From: Gemmatimonadota bacterium
GTDB taxonomy: Bacteria > Latescibacterota > UBA2968 > GCA-2709665
Direction: 5' to 3'
Assembly (NCBI GenBank): GCA_028874335.1
Contig: JAPPJY010000091.1
Location: 24,896 to 88,895 of the forward strand
Length of the DNA stretch: 64,000 nt
Shown here piece by piece: positions 7,889 through 16,891 of this stretch (position 1 is its first letter; the number at the start of each line of letters is the position of its first letter). The notes below the pieces were generated by a model. That model was given only the letters and a program-made list of their open reading frames with translations. It was not told where the DNA came from and did not search any database. Made by a program: the position numbers and the translations under genes.

Positions 7889-9688
7889 ATGCAAAACGGC
7901 ATCGCCGTGCTGGACTTCGGGGGGCAATACGCCCACCTGATCGCAAACCGCATCCGCCGCCTGCAGGTCTGGTCGGAAGTCTTCCCACCCGACGCGGACA
8001 CCACTGCGATCGACGGGTTTTCCGGCCTGATTCTGTCGGGGGGCCCAGCAAGCGTCTACGACCCGGATCAGCCGGCGTTCAATTCGGCGCACCTGAATTC
8101 CGGGCTGCCCGTACTTGGACTTTGTTACGGCCACCAGCTTCTGTGTCAGGAACTGGGCGGCGAGGTGGCGCGGGGGAGAATCCGTGAGTACGGTTCGGCG
8201 GAACTGCGGATTCAATCGGCGAACGGCCTGTTCGCGGGCATGGCGTCGCCCCTGGTCGTGTGGATGAGCCATGGCGACGTGGCCAGCCGCCTGCCGGCGG
8301 GGTTTGAGGTGCTGGGGACGACGGACGACTGCGCAACGGCCGCGGTCGGTGACGTTCGAAGGAATCTGTACGGACTGCAATTCCACCCCGAGGTCGCGCA
8401 CACCGCCCGCGGAATGGACATACTGGATAATTTCCTGAATATCTGCGCCGCGCCGCGTACCTGGACCATGGCCGGTTACGCGGAAACGGCGAAGGAGGAG
8501 ATCCGGGAGCAGGTGGGTGGGAAACGCGTGTTTCTTCTGGTTTCGGGCGGCGTGGACTCGAGCGTGGCCTTTGCGCTTTTCAACCGCGCGTTGGGACCGG
8601 AGCGCGTGCTGGGGTTGCACATCAACAACGGGTTCATGCGGAAGCGGGAGTCCGACCGCGTAGCGGACGCGCTTCGTGACGAAGGATTCGAAAACCTGAT
8701 TGTGGAGGATGCGTCGGAGGATTTTTTGCTCAGCGTGGAGGGCATGGTGGAGCCGGAACAGAAACGGCTGGCCATCGGCCGGGCGTTTCTCGAAGTCAAG
8801 GACCGCGTCCTGGACCGGATGGGTCTGGATTCGGACGGCTGGCTGCTGGGGCAGGGCACGCTCTATCCGGATACCATCGAGTCGGGCGGTACGGAACACG
8901 CGGCGGTGATCAAGACGCACCACAACCGGGTGGACGTGGTGGAAGAGCTGATCGCCCGCGGCCTGGTCATCGAACCGCTGGCGCACCTCTACAAGGACGA
9001 AGTGCGCGAACTGGGCAATGCGCTCGGACTGCCGCCGCATCTGATCTGGCGCCAGCCGTTTCCCGGGCCCGGGTTGTCCGTGCGCTGCCTCTGCTCCCCT
9101 GGTGTCGGCGCGGACCCTCCGGACGGGGAGGCCGAGGAAGCTGCGCGCGATATTGCGGCTGGCGCCGGGCTCGGGCTCCGCGTGCTCCCGCTCCAGAGCG
9201 TAGGCGTCCAGGGCGACTTCCGCACCTATGCGCACCCCGCGGTTGTCTGGGGCGAGGCGGACTGGGCGGCATTGGAGGACGTTTCCACGCGCATTACGAA
9301 TACGATTTCCGAGATCAACCGGGTGGTCTACCTGCTGGCGCCATCGGCCCTTCCCGCGCTGAAATTGAAGAGGGCTTTTCTGACGCAATCCCGTCTGGAC
9401 CTGCTCAGGGACGTGGACGCGCTCGCGATGGCGGCCCTGGAGCGGGAGGGCCTGTCAAGGACGGTGTCCCAGATGCCCACCGTGCTTATTCCATTGACAT
9501 CCGACGGTATCGCGGAAACCGTGGTCTTGAGGCCGGTGGAAACGCCGGACTTCATGACGGCGCGATTCAGCGCGCTGCCCTTCGATTTCGTGCGGAAACT
9601 CGCGCGAGAGGTTTTGAGCGTTGAGGGCGTCGAAACCGTGTTTTACGACGTAACCCACAAGCCGCCGGGTACGGTCGAGTGGGAGTAG
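7889..9688 (+). CDS. guaA: GMP synthase (glutamine-hydrolysing), long eukaryote-type
   Basis: Converts XMP, ATP and glutamine to GMP. The N-terminal class I glutamine amidotransferase has the nucleophile in LGLCYGHQL and the His-Glu pair in LQFHPEVAH. The ATP pyrophosphatase P-loop is LVSGGVDSSVA near residue 220. QGTLYPDTIESGG and IKTHHN contact XMP. At 599 residues it is longer than the ~525-residue E. coli enzyme. After FPGPGLSVRCLC it has an inserted segment and then LQSVGVQGDFRTY, INRVVYLL, VSQMPTVL, SDFMTA-like and SKPPGT-like ends (HKPPGTVEWE), which track the extended dimerisation region of the human type. It starts 28 bases after the small upstream ORF. Confidence 0.95.
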   Translation: MQNGIAVLDFGGQYAHLIANRIRRLQVWSEVFPPDADTTAIDGFSGLILSGGPASVYDPDQPAFNSAHLNSGLPVLGLCYGHQLLCQELGGEVARGRIREYGSAELRIQSANGLFAGMASPLVVWMSHGDVASRLPAGFEVLGTTDDCATAAVGDVRRNLYGLQFHPEVAHTARGMDILDNFLNICAAPRTWTMAGYAETAKEEIREQVGGKRVFLLVSGGVDSSVAFALFNRALGPERVLGLHINNGFMRKRESDRVADALRDEGFENLIVEDASEDFLLSVEGMVEPEQKRLAIGRAFLEVKDRVLDRMGLDSDGWLLGQGTLYPDTIESGGTEHAAVIKTHHNRVDVVEELIARGLVIEPLAHLYKDEVRELGNALGLPPHLIWRQPFPGPGLSVRCLCSPGVGADPPDGEAEEAARDIAAGAGLGLRVLPLQSVGVQGDFRTYAHPAVVWGEADWAALEDVSTRITNTISEINRVVYLLAPSALPALKLKRAFLTQSRLDLLRDVDALAMAALEREGLSRTVSQMPTVLIPLTSDGIAETVVLRPVETPDFMTARFSALPFDFVRKLAREVLSVEGVETVFYDVTHKPPGTVEWE

Positions 9689-9789
9689 GCCTTAATCCGA
9701 AAAACGGCAACGGCGAAATTTACCACAAAAAGCACAAAAGGCACAGAAGGAATCAGCGCAAGAGCGGGACATCGAGGTCGTACAAATGG

Positions 9790-9908
9790 ATGAAATTTCC
9801 TTTCACGGCCAGTGACGGGGTGTATCCTGGTAATCCGCAGTTTAATCGCCTTTATCTACTTGCACATATACGAAATAACGTCACCGGAAAACGACGAATC
9901 CTGTTTAA
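9790..9908 (+). repeat. Dispersed ~120-bp repeat, copy B
   Basis: Aligns with copies A and C: CCAGTGAC, GGTGTATCCTGGTAATCCG, AATCGCCTTTAT, CACATATACGAA, ACGAATC. It ends 54 bases before the DUF1761 gene and has that gene's orientation. Just upstream (about 9719-9750) is an A/C-rich CACAAAA-GGCAC motif that recurs inverted at about 51270-51307. Confidence 0.75.
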
Positions 9909-9962
9909 TTGCGGCCCGGTCCATCGTGATCAGGCAGTTCAACCCGATCCGGAGGAACAGAT

Positions 9963-10400
9963 ATGCATGAGGTCAATTATCTCGCGGTACTGGTTGCCGG
10001 CGTTGTCCCGATGATCGCAGGCGCCGTCTGGTACGGACCCTTGTTCGGAAAGCGCTGGCTCGGATACATGGAGACCACGGAGGAGGAGATTCGCAAGGAC
10101 TTCAACCCCCTCAAAACTTACGGCGTCAGTTTTCTTCTGGCGCTCCTCACTGCTTTCATCCTTGCGCAACTGCTTGCCGGAATGGGTGGGCCGCAGGAAG
10201 TCTCGACGCTGCCGGGGAGCGGGGGAAGGGCGATGGCGGGCATCCATCTGGGATTGATGGCGCTGATCGCCTTCGTACTCCCGGTAGCGCACCAGTCGGT
10301 GGCCTTCGAGGGGCGGAAGGCGGGCCTGTTCTGGCTCAGCCTGGGGTACAACGGCGTTTCTCTTCTCGGACAGGGCCTGGTCATCGCGGCCTGGCGCTGA
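9963..10400 (+). CDS. DUF1761 membrane protein
   Basis: A 145-residue protein with four hydrophobic segments. It begins with the family motif NYLAVLVAGVVPMIAGAVWYGPLFGKRW and ends LGYNGVSLLGQGLVIAAWR, as in DUF1761 proteins. Function is unknown for the family. It is monocistronic and converges with the VTT-domain gene on the opposite strand. A copy of the dispersed repeat lies directly upstream, and a purine-rich AGGAACAG site precedes the ATG. Confidence 0.8.
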   Translation: MHEVNYLAVLVAGVVPMIAGAVWYGPLFGKRWLGYMETTEEEIRKDFNPLKTYGVSFLLALLTAFILAQLLAGMGGPQEVSTLPGSGGRAMAGIHLGLMALIAFVLPVAHQSVAFEGRKAGLFWLSLGYNGVSLLGQGLVIAAWR

Positions 10401-10437
10401 CGTGATGGGACACACGGTTGGGCTGTAAGGGAAACGG

Positions 10438-11127
10438 TCAGTCGGAAGCGACGGCCGTTTTTTCGTCCAGGGCCAGACCGTCCAGCGCAAAATGATCGAT
10501 CTGGACGGACTGTTCGGCACGCCGGTGGCGCGCGGCGAACGCGGCCTTGACCCTCGAGCCGAGCAGCACGCAGATGAAGAAAACAGCGCCGCCGGCCAGC
10601 ATGAGGTTGGTGAGATTCAGCAGATTTCCGATCAGTGCAAAGAGAAAATACCTCGGGAATCGCCCGAGAAAAACGGCGACGAGGTATCGCCAGAACGGGT
10701 AACCGCTTGCCGGACTGAGGATCCGGAAGATATAGAAGGGTATGAACGGAACCAGTGCAGCGAACCAGATTGCGAAAAAGGGCGCCTTCCTGAAATTGTG
10801 AACGGCGCCCTTGTAGACGTCGCTTTCGCGCGTCCGCTTGATTCTGGGGTTCCGAAAAGCGAAGTTGATGGCCCGGTAGTCCACGAAGCACGCGATCAGG
10901 GTGCCTGCAACGGCCGCTGCGGCCACCGCGAGAGGATGATAGGTGCGGCCAAGGAAGACCAGCGCGGGTTCGTGGGGGAAGGGTACGAAAGAGTTGGCGG
11001 GAATGCTGTAAAAGAAAAGAAGCGACAGGTTGCGATATTCGGGCAGCAGGAGCGCCGCTGCGCCCGCGAGTGCGAACAGGCCGGCCGATACGCCGAGGAA
11101 CACCTTCCAACCTTTGCTCAATTGCAT
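10438..11127 (-). CDS. VTT/DedA-like membrane protein
   Basis: A 229-residue polytopic protein with about five hydrophobic segments. The central FWRYLVAVFLGRFPRYFLFALIG stretch and the preceding APFFAIWFAALVPFIPFYIFRI segment match the VTT (SNARE-associated/DedA) superfamily, whose bacterial members are linked to membrane lipid flipping and proton-motive-force maintenance. It is more divergent than typical DedA proteins. A consensus promoter lies at 11168-11196. The last ~30 residues are hydrophilic. Confidence 0.7.
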   Translation of the reverse strand: MQLSKGWKVFLGVSAGLFALAGAAALLLPEYRNLSLLFFYSIPANSFVPFPHEPALVFLGRTYHPLAVAAAAVAGTLIACFVDYRAINFAFRNPRIKRTRESDVYKGAVHNFRKAPFFAIWFAALVPFIPFYIFRILSPASGYPFWRYLVAVFLGRFPRYFLFALIGNLLNLTNLMLAGGAVFFICVLLGSRVKAAFAARHRRAEQSVQIDHFALDGLALDEKTAVASD

Positions 11128-11167
11128 AACCGTCAGACCCTTTTTCGGTGGGAAGTCCTGCTACGTC

Positions 11168-11196
11168 AATATAAGTGAATCTTGTAAAAGCGTCAA
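11168..11196 (-). promoter_or_regulatory. Promoter of the VTT gene with overlapping inverted repeat
   Basis: On the minus strand TTGACG (11191-11196), 17-base spacer, TATATT (11168-11173). An inverted repeat, GTCAAC-N9-GTTGAC, occupies 11192-11212 and overlaps the -35 box, so it could be an operator. Confidence 0.6.
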
Positions 11197-11270
11197 CGTG
11201 TTTTCAGTTGACATTCTGAATATCGCCGATACGCAGTTCCCTTGTCGACTCCGCAGGGGGCAGACGGTTC

Positions 11271-12623
11271 CTAAAATGTACTCTCCGGGGTTGTATCAGG
11301 GCACCAGCGGGCCGTTGTCAACGCGGGGATGAGCGCATTCAATGCCGCCGGTGTCCCGATTCGTCTGAGCGCCTCGGCGGCGTTCCCACGCGCGTATCGA
11401 TTGGCATCCGACAGCCCGTCACTCAGTTCCGGAACGGCGGATTCGGCTGCCGGACCCAGTTTGGCCAGAGCCAGCGCTGCGGTGCGGCGCACGTCGCCGT
11501 CGCCGTCCTTCATCTGCTCTTTCAGTCCCGATACCACGGCCGGCTCCGCCAGTGCGATATTGCCGAGGGCTTCGGCCGACCACCGGCGGACCTCGAGATC
11601 TTCGTGTTCCAGGGCGTCGACCAGCCGCGGGACGGCCTCTTCTGCGCCTCCGCCGATATCCGCCAGGATCTGGACGGCCTGGGCAGCGTCGTGTCCCAGC
11701 CTTTCGACCAGGCCAGGAACCGCCGGCGCGCCGATGGCGCTGAGGCCGTAGGCCGCGTTTCGGCGCACGGATTCGGACTCGTCGTCCAGAAAATTCGAAA
11801 GCGTGGGAATGGCGGGGGTCCCTATCCCGGCTAGACGGTAGGCGGCGTTCAGGGCCGTGTTCTCATGCTCGTCGTCCAGCTCCCGCGCGACGTCCGCCAC
11901 CGACGCGTTCAGGCCGTTCGCGGACGGACGTCCCCGGTGCCAGTCCCAGAGGTGGTTCCACAGCAGCGTGCGGTCGTTTGAGTGCTTCCAGCCATCGTGC
12001 GCGGGAGCCCCGTTCGCGACATGCCGCCAACTCGGTGCATCCGGTTCCTGCATCCGGGTAAAGAGGAATTTCATCATATAGCGGGGTCCGTCGCAGGAAT
12101 TCGGCATGGCCCGGTGCCAGAGGTCGTAATGTACGATGGTGACGTCGCCCGCGTCCCCGCAAAGAGGCAGTTCTTCGTTCGCATCGGCGTCAAAGGTGTT
12201 GTTATAGTGGCTGCCGGGCACCACGCCGGTGGGACCCAGGCTTATCGGCGTGGGCTGGGGGTAATAGAACGCCATGGCCCACCTCGTGTGATGGTGCCGC
12301 CGGTTCCAGCCGTCCATATGCATCCGCTGCCCGGTGCTCCCCGGCGGGTTGGCGTGACAGTGGCGGTGGGGATGCATGTAGTAGTTGGCGCCCAGGAGGC
12401 CGGTGAGCGCGCCGACGACATTCGGGTCCTGGAAGACCATCCGGATTTCCGGAAGCCTGGGCAGAAGGTTGTTCCCGGGATTTCCCTCTTTTCTGAATAT
12501 ATCGTCGGTGCGTTGGAAGATGCCGGCATGAAATTCCGCGGGAAGCTCCGTCTTGACGGAAATAAACCCGTTGACGACGTAAGACCGCATCTGTTCATCG
12601 GTTAGCAGCTTGATTTCTTGCAT
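11271..12623 (-). CDS. Phytanoyl-CoA dioxygenase-like oxygenase fused to HEAT repeats
   Basis: A 450-residue protein. Residues ~1-235 form a PhyH-type Fe(II)/2-oxoglutarate dioxygenase: the HxD part of the facial triad is in GQRMHMDGWNRRHHH and the distal His is in VTIVHYDLWHRAMPN. Residues ~265-430 contain about five HEAT-like repeats (for example VRRNAAYGLSAIGAPAVPGL and VRRWSAEALGNIA). The oxygenase probably hydroxylates or demethylates a small substrate, and the HEAT part may bind a partner. The ATG at 12621-12623 is 22 bases after the upstream dehydratase gene and is preferred over the ORF's longer start, which would lie inside that gene. These two genes likely form an operon. Confidence 0.8.
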   Translation of the reverse strand: MQEIKLLTDEQMRSYVVNGFISVKTELPAEFHAGIFQRTDDIFRKEGNPGNNLLPRLPEIRMVFQDPNVVGALTGLLGANYYMHPHRHCHANPPGSTGQRMHMDGWNRRHHHTRWAMAFYYPQPTPISLGPTGVVPGSHYNNTFDADANEELPLCGDAGDVTIVHYDLWHRAMPNSCDGPRYMMKFLFTRMQEPDAPSWRHVANGAPAHDGWKHSNDRTLLWNHLWDWHRGRPSANGLNASVADVARELDDEHENTALNAAYRLAGIGTPAIPTLSNFLDDESESVRRNAAYGLSAIGAPAVPGLVERLGHDAAQAVQILADIGGGAEEAVPRLVDALEHEDLEVRRWSAEALGNIALAEPAVVSGLKEQMKDGDGDVRRTAALALAKLGPAAESAVPELSDGLSDANRYARGNAAEALRRIGTPAALNALIPALTTARWCPDTTPESTF

Positions 12624-12645
12624 GGGAGTGCCTCTCTCGCGGACG

Positions 12646-13833
12646 TCACGCCCGGCGACGCCCGGGTTGCCGGGCGTGCGCCAGCAGGGCTTCTTCCACG
12701 ACATCCGTGCCCCAACCCGGCCCGTCGGGAATGGCCATGCGTCCGTCGACGATTGTTGGCGGATTCGTGACGAGGTCGTCTTTCCAGGGTACGTCGTCGA
12801 TGTCGATTTCCATGATGCGGACGTTGGGAAGCACGCCGCAAAGGCTCGCGCTGATGAACGACGCGAGGTGACTGTAGTAGTTGTGCGGGGCGACGTTCAA
12901 TTGATAGGCTTCAGCGAGGTCTCCGATCTTCCTGGACTGCGAAAAGCCGTTCCAGGGTACGTCAACCATATACACGTCGGCCGCCTGGCGTTTAAAATAG
13001 GGAATGTATCCACGCATGTGAAACAGATTCTCGCCGGTGCAGATGGGCGTGGCCGTGGACTGTCTGATCGCAAGGATGGCATCCGGGTCGTACATGTCGA
13101 TTTCAAGCCAGAGCAGGTTGAAGGGTTCCAGAATTCTCGCGATTCGCCTGCAGGCCTCCGGCTTGAAGTTGAAATTGAGGTCGAGGTTGATGTCGACGTC
13201 GGGTCCCACGGCTTCACGGAAAGTACCCACCAGAGTCTCGATATGCGACAGGAGCCGATTCGATATGGCCTGGTCGGTCGTACCGGGTCCGCCCGCAAAG
13301 CCCGGAAAGTAGACGGACCCGGGATCGCCGGGCATCAGAATGTTGGTTTTGAGCGCCGTAAAGCCTTTCCGCGCCACCTCCCGGCCCAGCGCGGCAACGT
13401 CGTCCAGATTGCGCAAGGGCGGGGTCCCGATGAGTTCGTGCGCCCGGATCCTGCTGGTGCCGCAGTGCGACCAGTACAGCCGGACGTCTTCCCGCGTGGG
13501 CCCGCCGAACAGTTCCACAACGGAAATGCCGAGGGCCCGCGCCTTGATGTCCACCAGGGCCAGTTCGATACCCGCGATGGCTTTCATGGTCGCGCCGTCC
13601 GGACTCTGACGGCTTTGTCTGACCATATCCTGGTACCGCATTTCGAACGGGCGCGGGTCCCTGCCGATCAGCACGTCCTTGAAATCTTCAATAGCGCCTG
13701 CGACGCTCAAAGGCATCTTGTCGTCGCTGCATTCGCCCCAGCCCGTGACGCCGGCGTCGGTTTCCACCTTGACAAACAGCCAGGTACGCCAGCCCGCGTC
13801 CACGTGGAACGTCCGGACATCCGTGATGCGCAT
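12646..13833 (-). CDS. Mandelate racemase/muconate lactonizing (enolase superfamily) enzyme
   Basis: A 395-residue enolase-superfamily protein. Metal ligands are visible as DLNFNF (Asp), WLEIDMYD (Glu) and CTGENL (Glu), with a late His in VAPHNYYSHLA and a KTN(I) motif on the first barrel strands (ALKTNIL). This pattern resembles sugar-acid dehydratases such as galactonate dehydratase relatives. It abstracts an alpha proton of a carboxylate with Mg2+. The substrate is not predictable here. It is the first gene of a pair with the PhyH/HEAT oxygenase. Confidence 0.85.
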   Translation of the reverse strand: MRITDVRTFHVDAGWRTWLFVKVETDAGVTGWGECSDDKMPLSVAGAIEDFKDVLIGRDPRPFEMRYQDMVRQSRQSPDGATMKAIAGIELALVDIKARALGISVVELFGGPTREDVRLYWSHCGTSRIRAHELIGTPPLRNLDDVAALGREVARKGFTALKTNILMPGDPGSVYFPGFAGGPGTTDQAISNRLLSHIETLVGTFREAVGPDVDINLDLNFNFKPEACRRIARILEPFNLLWLEIDMYDPDAILAIRQSTATPICTGENLFHMRGYIPYFKRQAADVYMVDVPWNGFSQSRKIGDLAEAYQLNVAPHNYYSHLASFISASLCGVLPNVRIMEIDIDDVPWKDDLVTNPPTIVDGRMAIPDGPGWGTDVVEEALLAHARQPGRRRA

Positions 13834-13882
13834 TGAATCTTCTCTCCCCGGCCGCCGGCCGGGCAGCCGTTATAATATCAGA

Positions 13883-13918
13883 ACAAAGAAACAGGGGGCG
13901 CGTGCCTGCCCCCTGTTC
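13883..13918 (-). terminator. Intrinsic terminator of glnA
   Basis: On the minus strand a perfect ACAGGGGG/CCCCCTGT stem (13909-13916 with 13891-13898) is followed by TTTCTTTG. It lies 30 bases after the glnA stop. Confidence 0.8.
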
Positions 13919-13947
13919 GTATCGTGCGAGTATCGTGCCGTTCCGGA

Positions 13948-15366
13948 TCAGGCGTCGAAATACAGCGCGAATTCGTAGGGATGCGGCCTCAGTCGCATCT
14001 CGTCGATTTCGTTTTTGCGCTTGTAGTCAATCCAGCTGTCGACCACGTCTCTGGTGAAGACGTCTCCCTCGAGAAGGAAATCGTGATCGGCTTCGAGGGC
14101 GTTGATGGCTTCCTCCAGGGATCCGCACGTCTGGGGGACTCTGGCCATGTCTTCCGGTTCCAGTTCATAGAGGTCCATGTCCAGCGGTTCGCCCGGGTCG
14201 ATCCGGTTCCGGATGCCATCCAGTCCGGCCATGAGCATGGCCGCAAAGGCCAGGTAGGGGTTGCAGGACGGGTCCGGGCAACGGAACTCCATCCGCTTGG
14301 CCTTGGGACTGGGAGAATACATCGGGATCCGGACGCACGCGCTGCGGTTGCGCTTGGAGTAGGCCAGGTTGACCGGGGCTTCGTATCCGGGCACCAGGCG
14401 TTTGTAGGAGTTGGTGGTCGGCGCGACGAATGCCAGTAACGCGTTTGCATGCTTGAGGATTCCGCCGATGTAGTGCAGCGCCATGTCGCTGAGTCCGGCG
14501 TATTCTGAACCGGCGAAAAGGGGTTCGCCGTCTTTCCACAGGCTCTGGTGTACGTGCATTCCGGTACCGTTGTCCTGAAAGAGCGGCTTGGGCATGAACG
14601 TGGCGGTCCGGCCGTGTTTCCGCGCGGTGTTTTTGACGATGTACTTGTAGAGGATCAGCTTGTCGGCGCACGACAGCAACGGAGCGAATCTGAAGTCGAT
14701 CTCCGCCTGGCCGCCGGTCGCCACCTCGTGGTGGTGGGCTTCCACCTCGATGCCGCAGTTGATCATGTGCAGGACCATCTCACTCCGGATATCCTGAAGG
14801 CTGTCGGTGGGCGGTACCGGGAAGTACCCCTCCTTGTACCGGGGCTTGTAGCCCAGGTTCGGCTGCTCGTCACGGCCGGTATTCCAGCGTCCTTCGACCG
14901 AATCGACGTAATAGTAGCCCGTATTGTTCGTCTGGTCGAAGCGGATATCGTCGAAGACGAAGAATTCCGCCTCCGGCCCGAAAGTGGCCTCGTCCGCAAT
15001 GCCGGTTTCCCTGAGATAGACCTCGGCCCTTCGCGCCACGGTCCGCGGATCGCGCGTGTATTGACCTCTCGTGATCGGATCCTGGATCTCGCAGAATAAC
15101 GCGAGCGTGGGGATCTCGAGGAAAGGATCGACAAAAGCCGTATCGGCTTCGGGCATGACAAGGAGGTCGCTTTCATGGATGGATTGCCAGCCGCGCATGC
15201 TGGAGCCGTCGAAGCCGAGGCCGTCCTCAAAGGTGTCTTCCTCGACTTCCTCGGCCGGCACCGAAAAGTGCTGCCAGAGCCCCGGATAGTCCGTAAAGCG
15301 GAAATCCACGATTTTTACGTTGTTTTCCTTGATCATGTCAAGGACGTCTTGAGGCGTCTTGCCCAT
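13948..15366 (-). CDS. glnA: Glutamine synthetase type I
   Basis: Forms glutamine from glutamate, ammonia and ATP as a dodecamer. The 472-residue protein has the N-terminal [17 protein letters not shown], latch [13 protein letters not shown], metal/ATP motifs ([46 protein letters not shown]) and [20 protein letters not shown]. The tyrosine in [10 protein letters not shown] corresponds to the adenylylation site of the E. coli enzyme, so GlnE-type control is possible. The ATG at 15364-15366 has AAAGGAG upstream, whereas the longer frame would add 35 residues with no family match. A strong terminator follows. Confidence 0.95.
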   Translation of the reverse strand: MGKTPQDVLDMIKENNVKIVDFRFTDYPGLWQHFSVPAEEVEEDTFEDGLGFDGSSMRGWQSIHESDLLVMPEADTAFVDPFLEIPTLALFCEIQDPITRGQYTRDPRTVARRAEVYLRETGIADEATFGPEAEFFVFDDIRFDQTNNTGYYYVDSVEGRWNTGRDEQPNLGYKPRYKEGYFPVPPTDSLQDIRSEMVLHMINCGIEVEAHHHEVATGGQAEIDFRFAPLLSCADKLILYKYIVKNTARKHGRTATFMPKPLFQDNGTGMHVHQSLWKDGEPLFAGSEYAGLSDMALHYIGGILKHANALLAFVAPTTNSYKRLVPGYEAPVNLAYSKRNRSACVRIPMYSPSPKAKRMEFRCPDPSCNPYLAFAAMLMAGLDGIRNRIDPGEPLDMDLYELEPEDMARVPQTCGSLEEAINALEADHDFLLEGDVFTRDVVDSWIDYKRKNEIDEMRLRPHPYEFALYFDA

Positions 15367-15836
15367 GCCGCGGCTCCTTTCGCGTGTGAGTCGTTGTATC
15401 GTTTCCATATATGCCAGGACGAATCCGGAACGGCGCAAATATACGGGCCATTTATTTCGTACAGATTGCAATTATGTTAAATATACGTTAATAGCGGTTG
15501 CCGCACGGTGTGAGGCAAATGCACGTACGGAGCGATATCAAAGTGTCTCTTTACCGGTGCGGCGACGGGGATTGCAGTCGTTCCGGTTCTGCGGCAAAAG
15601 GCTTGACAATGCAATTGCATTCGTTTATCATTTCTTGGAATATCCAGACTGCCGGGTTTCGAAACCCGATAAAGCCCCCGCCATCCGGGTGGCGTTGTCG
15701 TACCGTATACTAATGAACGCCGCCTTTCAGGTTGTCCTCTCTCCCTTGGAAAAAATCACCTTAGATCATCTGTCACTCAGCGGGCATCTCCTCCGGCCCT
15801 GCGGTCATCTACTGACGCCAGGAGAAGGTGGGTCGT
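15367..15836. other. glnA-hrcA divergent intergenic region
   Basis: A 470-base divergent region. The glnA side is AT-rich. The hrcA side holds a consensus promoter (15603-15631) with a palindrome in its spacer and a second palindrome just downstream. No CIRCE element (TTAGCACTC-N9-GAGTGCTAA) is visible. Confidence 0.6.
15603..15631 (+). promoter_or_regulatory. Promoter of the hrcA operon with palindromic operators
   Basis: TTGACA (15603-15608), 17-base spacer, TATCAT (15626-15631). The spacer begins with a perfect 14-base palindrome, AATGCAATTGCATT (15608-15621). A second perfect palindrome, CGGGTTTCGAAACCCG, lies at 15653-15668, about 15-30 bases after the predicted start. The leader to hrcA is ~200 bases. 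Confidence 0.7.
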
Positions 15837-16868
15837 ATGTTGCAGTTACAACAGCGTGAAGCGGCGATTTTGAATATCCTCATCAGCCGGCATATCAATA
15901 CCGGAGAGCCCGTCGGATCCCGCGCCATCGCCAGGTCCGGGCTGGGTCTCAGTTCCGCCACGGTACGCAATTCCATGGCAGACCTGGAGGAGAAGGGACT
16001 GCTCACCCATCCGCACACGTCGGCCGGCCGCGTGCCCACGGACAAAGGTTACCGCTATTACGTGGACAAAGTGATGCCCAGGCAGACAATCCAGGAGGAA
16101 GAGCGTGATCGGATCCGCGAGCGGGTAAGGGCATACGTCCGCGAGGGGGATATCGAGGCCTTGCTGGAGCAGATGTCCAGATTGATCGCCGATCTCTCGA
16201 TGAACCTGGGAATGGTCCTCTCGCCGAGGTTCGAACGGGGCATATTCGACCGGCTGGAAATGGTCCATCTGTCTGAAGGCAGGCTGCTGCTGGTGCTTGC
16301 AATCAAGTCGGGGCTGGTGAAGACGATGGTCATGGAGGTGGATTCGGCCATTTCGCCCGGCGAACTGGATGAGACGTCGCGGGCGGTAAACGAACGGCTT
16401 TCCGGTCTCAGCGTGGCGGAGATCCGGGATTCGGTGGCGGAGCGGCTCCGGGAGGTCTCAGGCGGGTCTCCCAGACTTCTGCGTGTGCTGTGCGACAGCG
16501 CGTCGAACCTTTTCCGGTTTCAGAGCGGGATGGATCTGCATTTCGGAGGCGCCGGCAACTTTATCATGCAGCCGGAGTTCAACCGCAAGAAAGACGACCT
16601 CGCCGCCCTGATGGAGCTGCTCGAAGCCCGGGAACCAATGATTACGATTCTGGACGAACGGACCGAACACGAAGGGATTTCCGTGACGATCGGCGCCGAA
16701 AACGGTCCGCCGCAACTTCAAGGCTGCAGCGTGCTCACGTCGCGCTACCGCGTTGGCGCCATTTCCGGGGTCATCGGGCTGATCGGACCCACCCGCATTC
16801 CCTATGCGAGGCTCATTCCCCTCACCCGCTATATGGCGACGCTGGCGGAGGAAATGCTGGATCACTAG
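15837..16868 (+). CDS. hrcA: Heat-inducible transcription repressor HrcA
   Basis: A 343-residue DNA-binding repressor of chaperone genes. The N-terminal winged helix carries the family motifs NTGEPVGSRAIA, LSSATVRNSMADLEEKGLL and HPHTSAGRVPTDKGYRYYVD. The C-terminal GAF-like sensory domain ends IGPTRIPYARLIPL. The ATG at 15837 is preceded by GGAGAAGG. An in-frame GTG nine bases earlier is possible but too close to that site. It heads an hrcA-grpE-dnaJ operon. The operator is unclear because no CIRCE is seen in the window. Confidence 0.95.
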   Translation: MLQLQQREAAILNILISRHINTGEPVGSRAIARSGLGLSSATVRNSMADLEEKGLLTHPHTSAGRVPTDKGYRYYVDKVMPRQTIQEEERDRIRERVRAYVREGDIEALLEQMSRLIADLSMNLGMVLSPRFERGIFDRLEMVHLSEGRLLLVLAIKSGLVKTMVMEVDSAISPGELDETSRAVNERLSGLSVAEIRDSVAERLREVSGGSPRLLRVLCDSASNLFRFQSGMDLHFGGAGNFIMQPEFNRKKDDLAALMELLEAREPMITILDERTEHEGISVTIGAENGPPQLQGCSVLTSRYRVGAISGVIGLIGPTRIPYARLIPLTRYMATLAEEMLDH

Positions 16869-16891
16869 CGAAGGAGGTTGCTCGCTCGAAT

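Noticed and set aside
15434..15450. Sigma54-like TGGCCCG...TTTGC before glnA on the minus strand
   Set aside because: The GG to GC distance is one base longer than the invariant sigma54 spacing, so it is unlikely to be recognised.
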